Below are positions 63,160-64,000 of a stretch of DNA of 64,000 nucleotides, one piece after another; position 1 is the stretch's first letter, and every line of letters starts with the position of its first letter. The notes beneath the pieces are model-generated. The model saw nothing but the letters and a program-made list of their open reading frames with translations, searched no databases and was not told the DNA's origin. Both the position numbers and the translations under genes were made by a program. This DNA is from Apis mellifera (taxonomy: Eukaryota > Arthropoda > Insecta > Hymenoptera > Apidae). The DNA lies in assembly GCF_003254395.2 (NCBI RefSeq), contig NC_037651.1:8128001-8192000 (forward strand), given 5' to 3'.

Positions 63160-64000
63160 TTTATACAAATAAGAGGATACGTGGCGTAAGTATATCGAAA
63201 TTATTCGAGGGGACGAATGCAATTAAAATTTTCCCCTTGATATCCCCGAGTCGAAGATGTCGCTCCAAGTAAGAAGAGGCAAGTAGCGTTCCTCGTCCAG
63301 TTTAATGAAGCTAATTAACCCGAATGTATAACCATGAAGGAGGGAGGGAGGGGACCAAGACGGCATTAGTTTCGTTGGCCGAGTCGGTGACCCGAAATTG
63401 GAGAGATTAACAGCATCCAATTTAACTTTGTTCGGTCGAGAAGAGGTCTTCGCTCGGTTCTCGGAAGAAATTAATGACGTTTTATTGCCCGTCCATTTCA
63501 AAGAGGTAGCATTTCGTTTCGGAGATGGACGAGGAAAAATCGTGAAAGGATGTTTCTTTTTTTTTTTTTTTTTTCTCTCTCTTTTAAACAGGATTATTTA
63601 TACAAGTCGAGATGAGTTGCGTAATTATAATTTGGTAATTTGGATGGAATTATTTATCCCAGTTAAGAAAATTTCTCTTTGAAGATGGTGGAAAACAGCT
63701 GTCTGGTCCGGACAGTCGTTAATTATTCTTGCTCTTAACAACGAGAATAACCTTCTCTACCAAGGCTGAAGCTTTACTTGCGAGAAAGTTTGAAGATTAG
63801 TTTTCCTCGCCTTTTAATCCATCCGCGTAAATTGAATTTTTCCTCGAGAAATGGAAAAAATTCGTTAAAAGTGTTTTAAATCGAAAATCTTTTCGAAAGA
63901 ATGCTCTTTCTATTCTTTAACAATATAATATTCGTGTGAACAGCAATGCAACTCGTTGCACACAGATACGAATCGCGCACTCGAAACAAAGCCTCTCTTT
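63160..64000. other. Non-coding right end of the window
   Basis: CpG-rich DNA with a T tract at 63556-63576. I see no exon that I can support. Confidence 0.4.

Noticed and set aside
1..64000. tRNA or rRNA genes
   Set aside because: I looked for the conserved GGTTCGA-type T-arm with a matching acceptor stem and for rRNA core words and found none convincing. A covariance-model search would be the decisive test.

Overview
The window is animal nuclear DNA, most likely from a bee (honey bee type, Apis). The reasons are multi-exon genes with GT-AG introns, very AT-rich non-coding DNA broken by GC-rich and CpG-rich islands, dense A/T homopolymer tracts and microsatellites, few transposons, and insect-like gene models. 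The species is inferred, not proven. Four complete gene models, plus one GATA gene cut off at its 5' end, can be read exon by exon with matching splice phases. Layout, left to right: 1-3792 (+) holds the 3' part of a single-finger GATA transcription factor. 3793-11700 is AT-rich 3' UTR and intergenic DNA full of poly-A/poly-T tracts. 11870-12772 (+) is the splicing factor SC35/SRSF2. 12773-15954 is its 3' UTR and an intergenic stretch with an unexplained GC-rich island at 14.4-14.8 kb. 15955-18300 (-) is an MBOAT7-type lysophospholipid acyltransferase, and 18800-20022 (-) a PDAP1-type 28 kDa heat- and acid-stable phosphoprotein. From 20.2 to 48 kb there is little recognisable coding sequence. 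At 21.8-22.2 kb there is a possible 5' UTR exon ending ATG|GTAAGT, and at 24.47-24.68 kb a protein-like short exon; together they may start a gene whose remaining exons I cannot find. This zone also holds at least five diverged minisatellite arrays (28, 31, 39, 43 and 44-45 kb). 47970-53141 (+) is an Arl4-type small GTPase whose first intron carries an internally deleted mariner transposon. 53142-64000 is 3' UTR and intergenic DNA with two more arrays (56.1-56.7 and 62.4-63.2 kb). The genes do not form an operon or one pathway: they are a transcription factor, a splicing factor, a phosphatidylinositol-remodelling enzyme, a small phosphoprotein and a membrane-traffic GTPase. The oddest observations are: the 62.4-63.2 kb array, in which an acceptor-like CAG and a donor-like GTAAGA recur exactly 22 nt apart five times; the mariner remnant, which joins N- and C-terminal transposase pieces and lacks the catalytic centre; an open, phase-compatible extra segment in a GATA intron; and the orphan exon at 24.6 kb.
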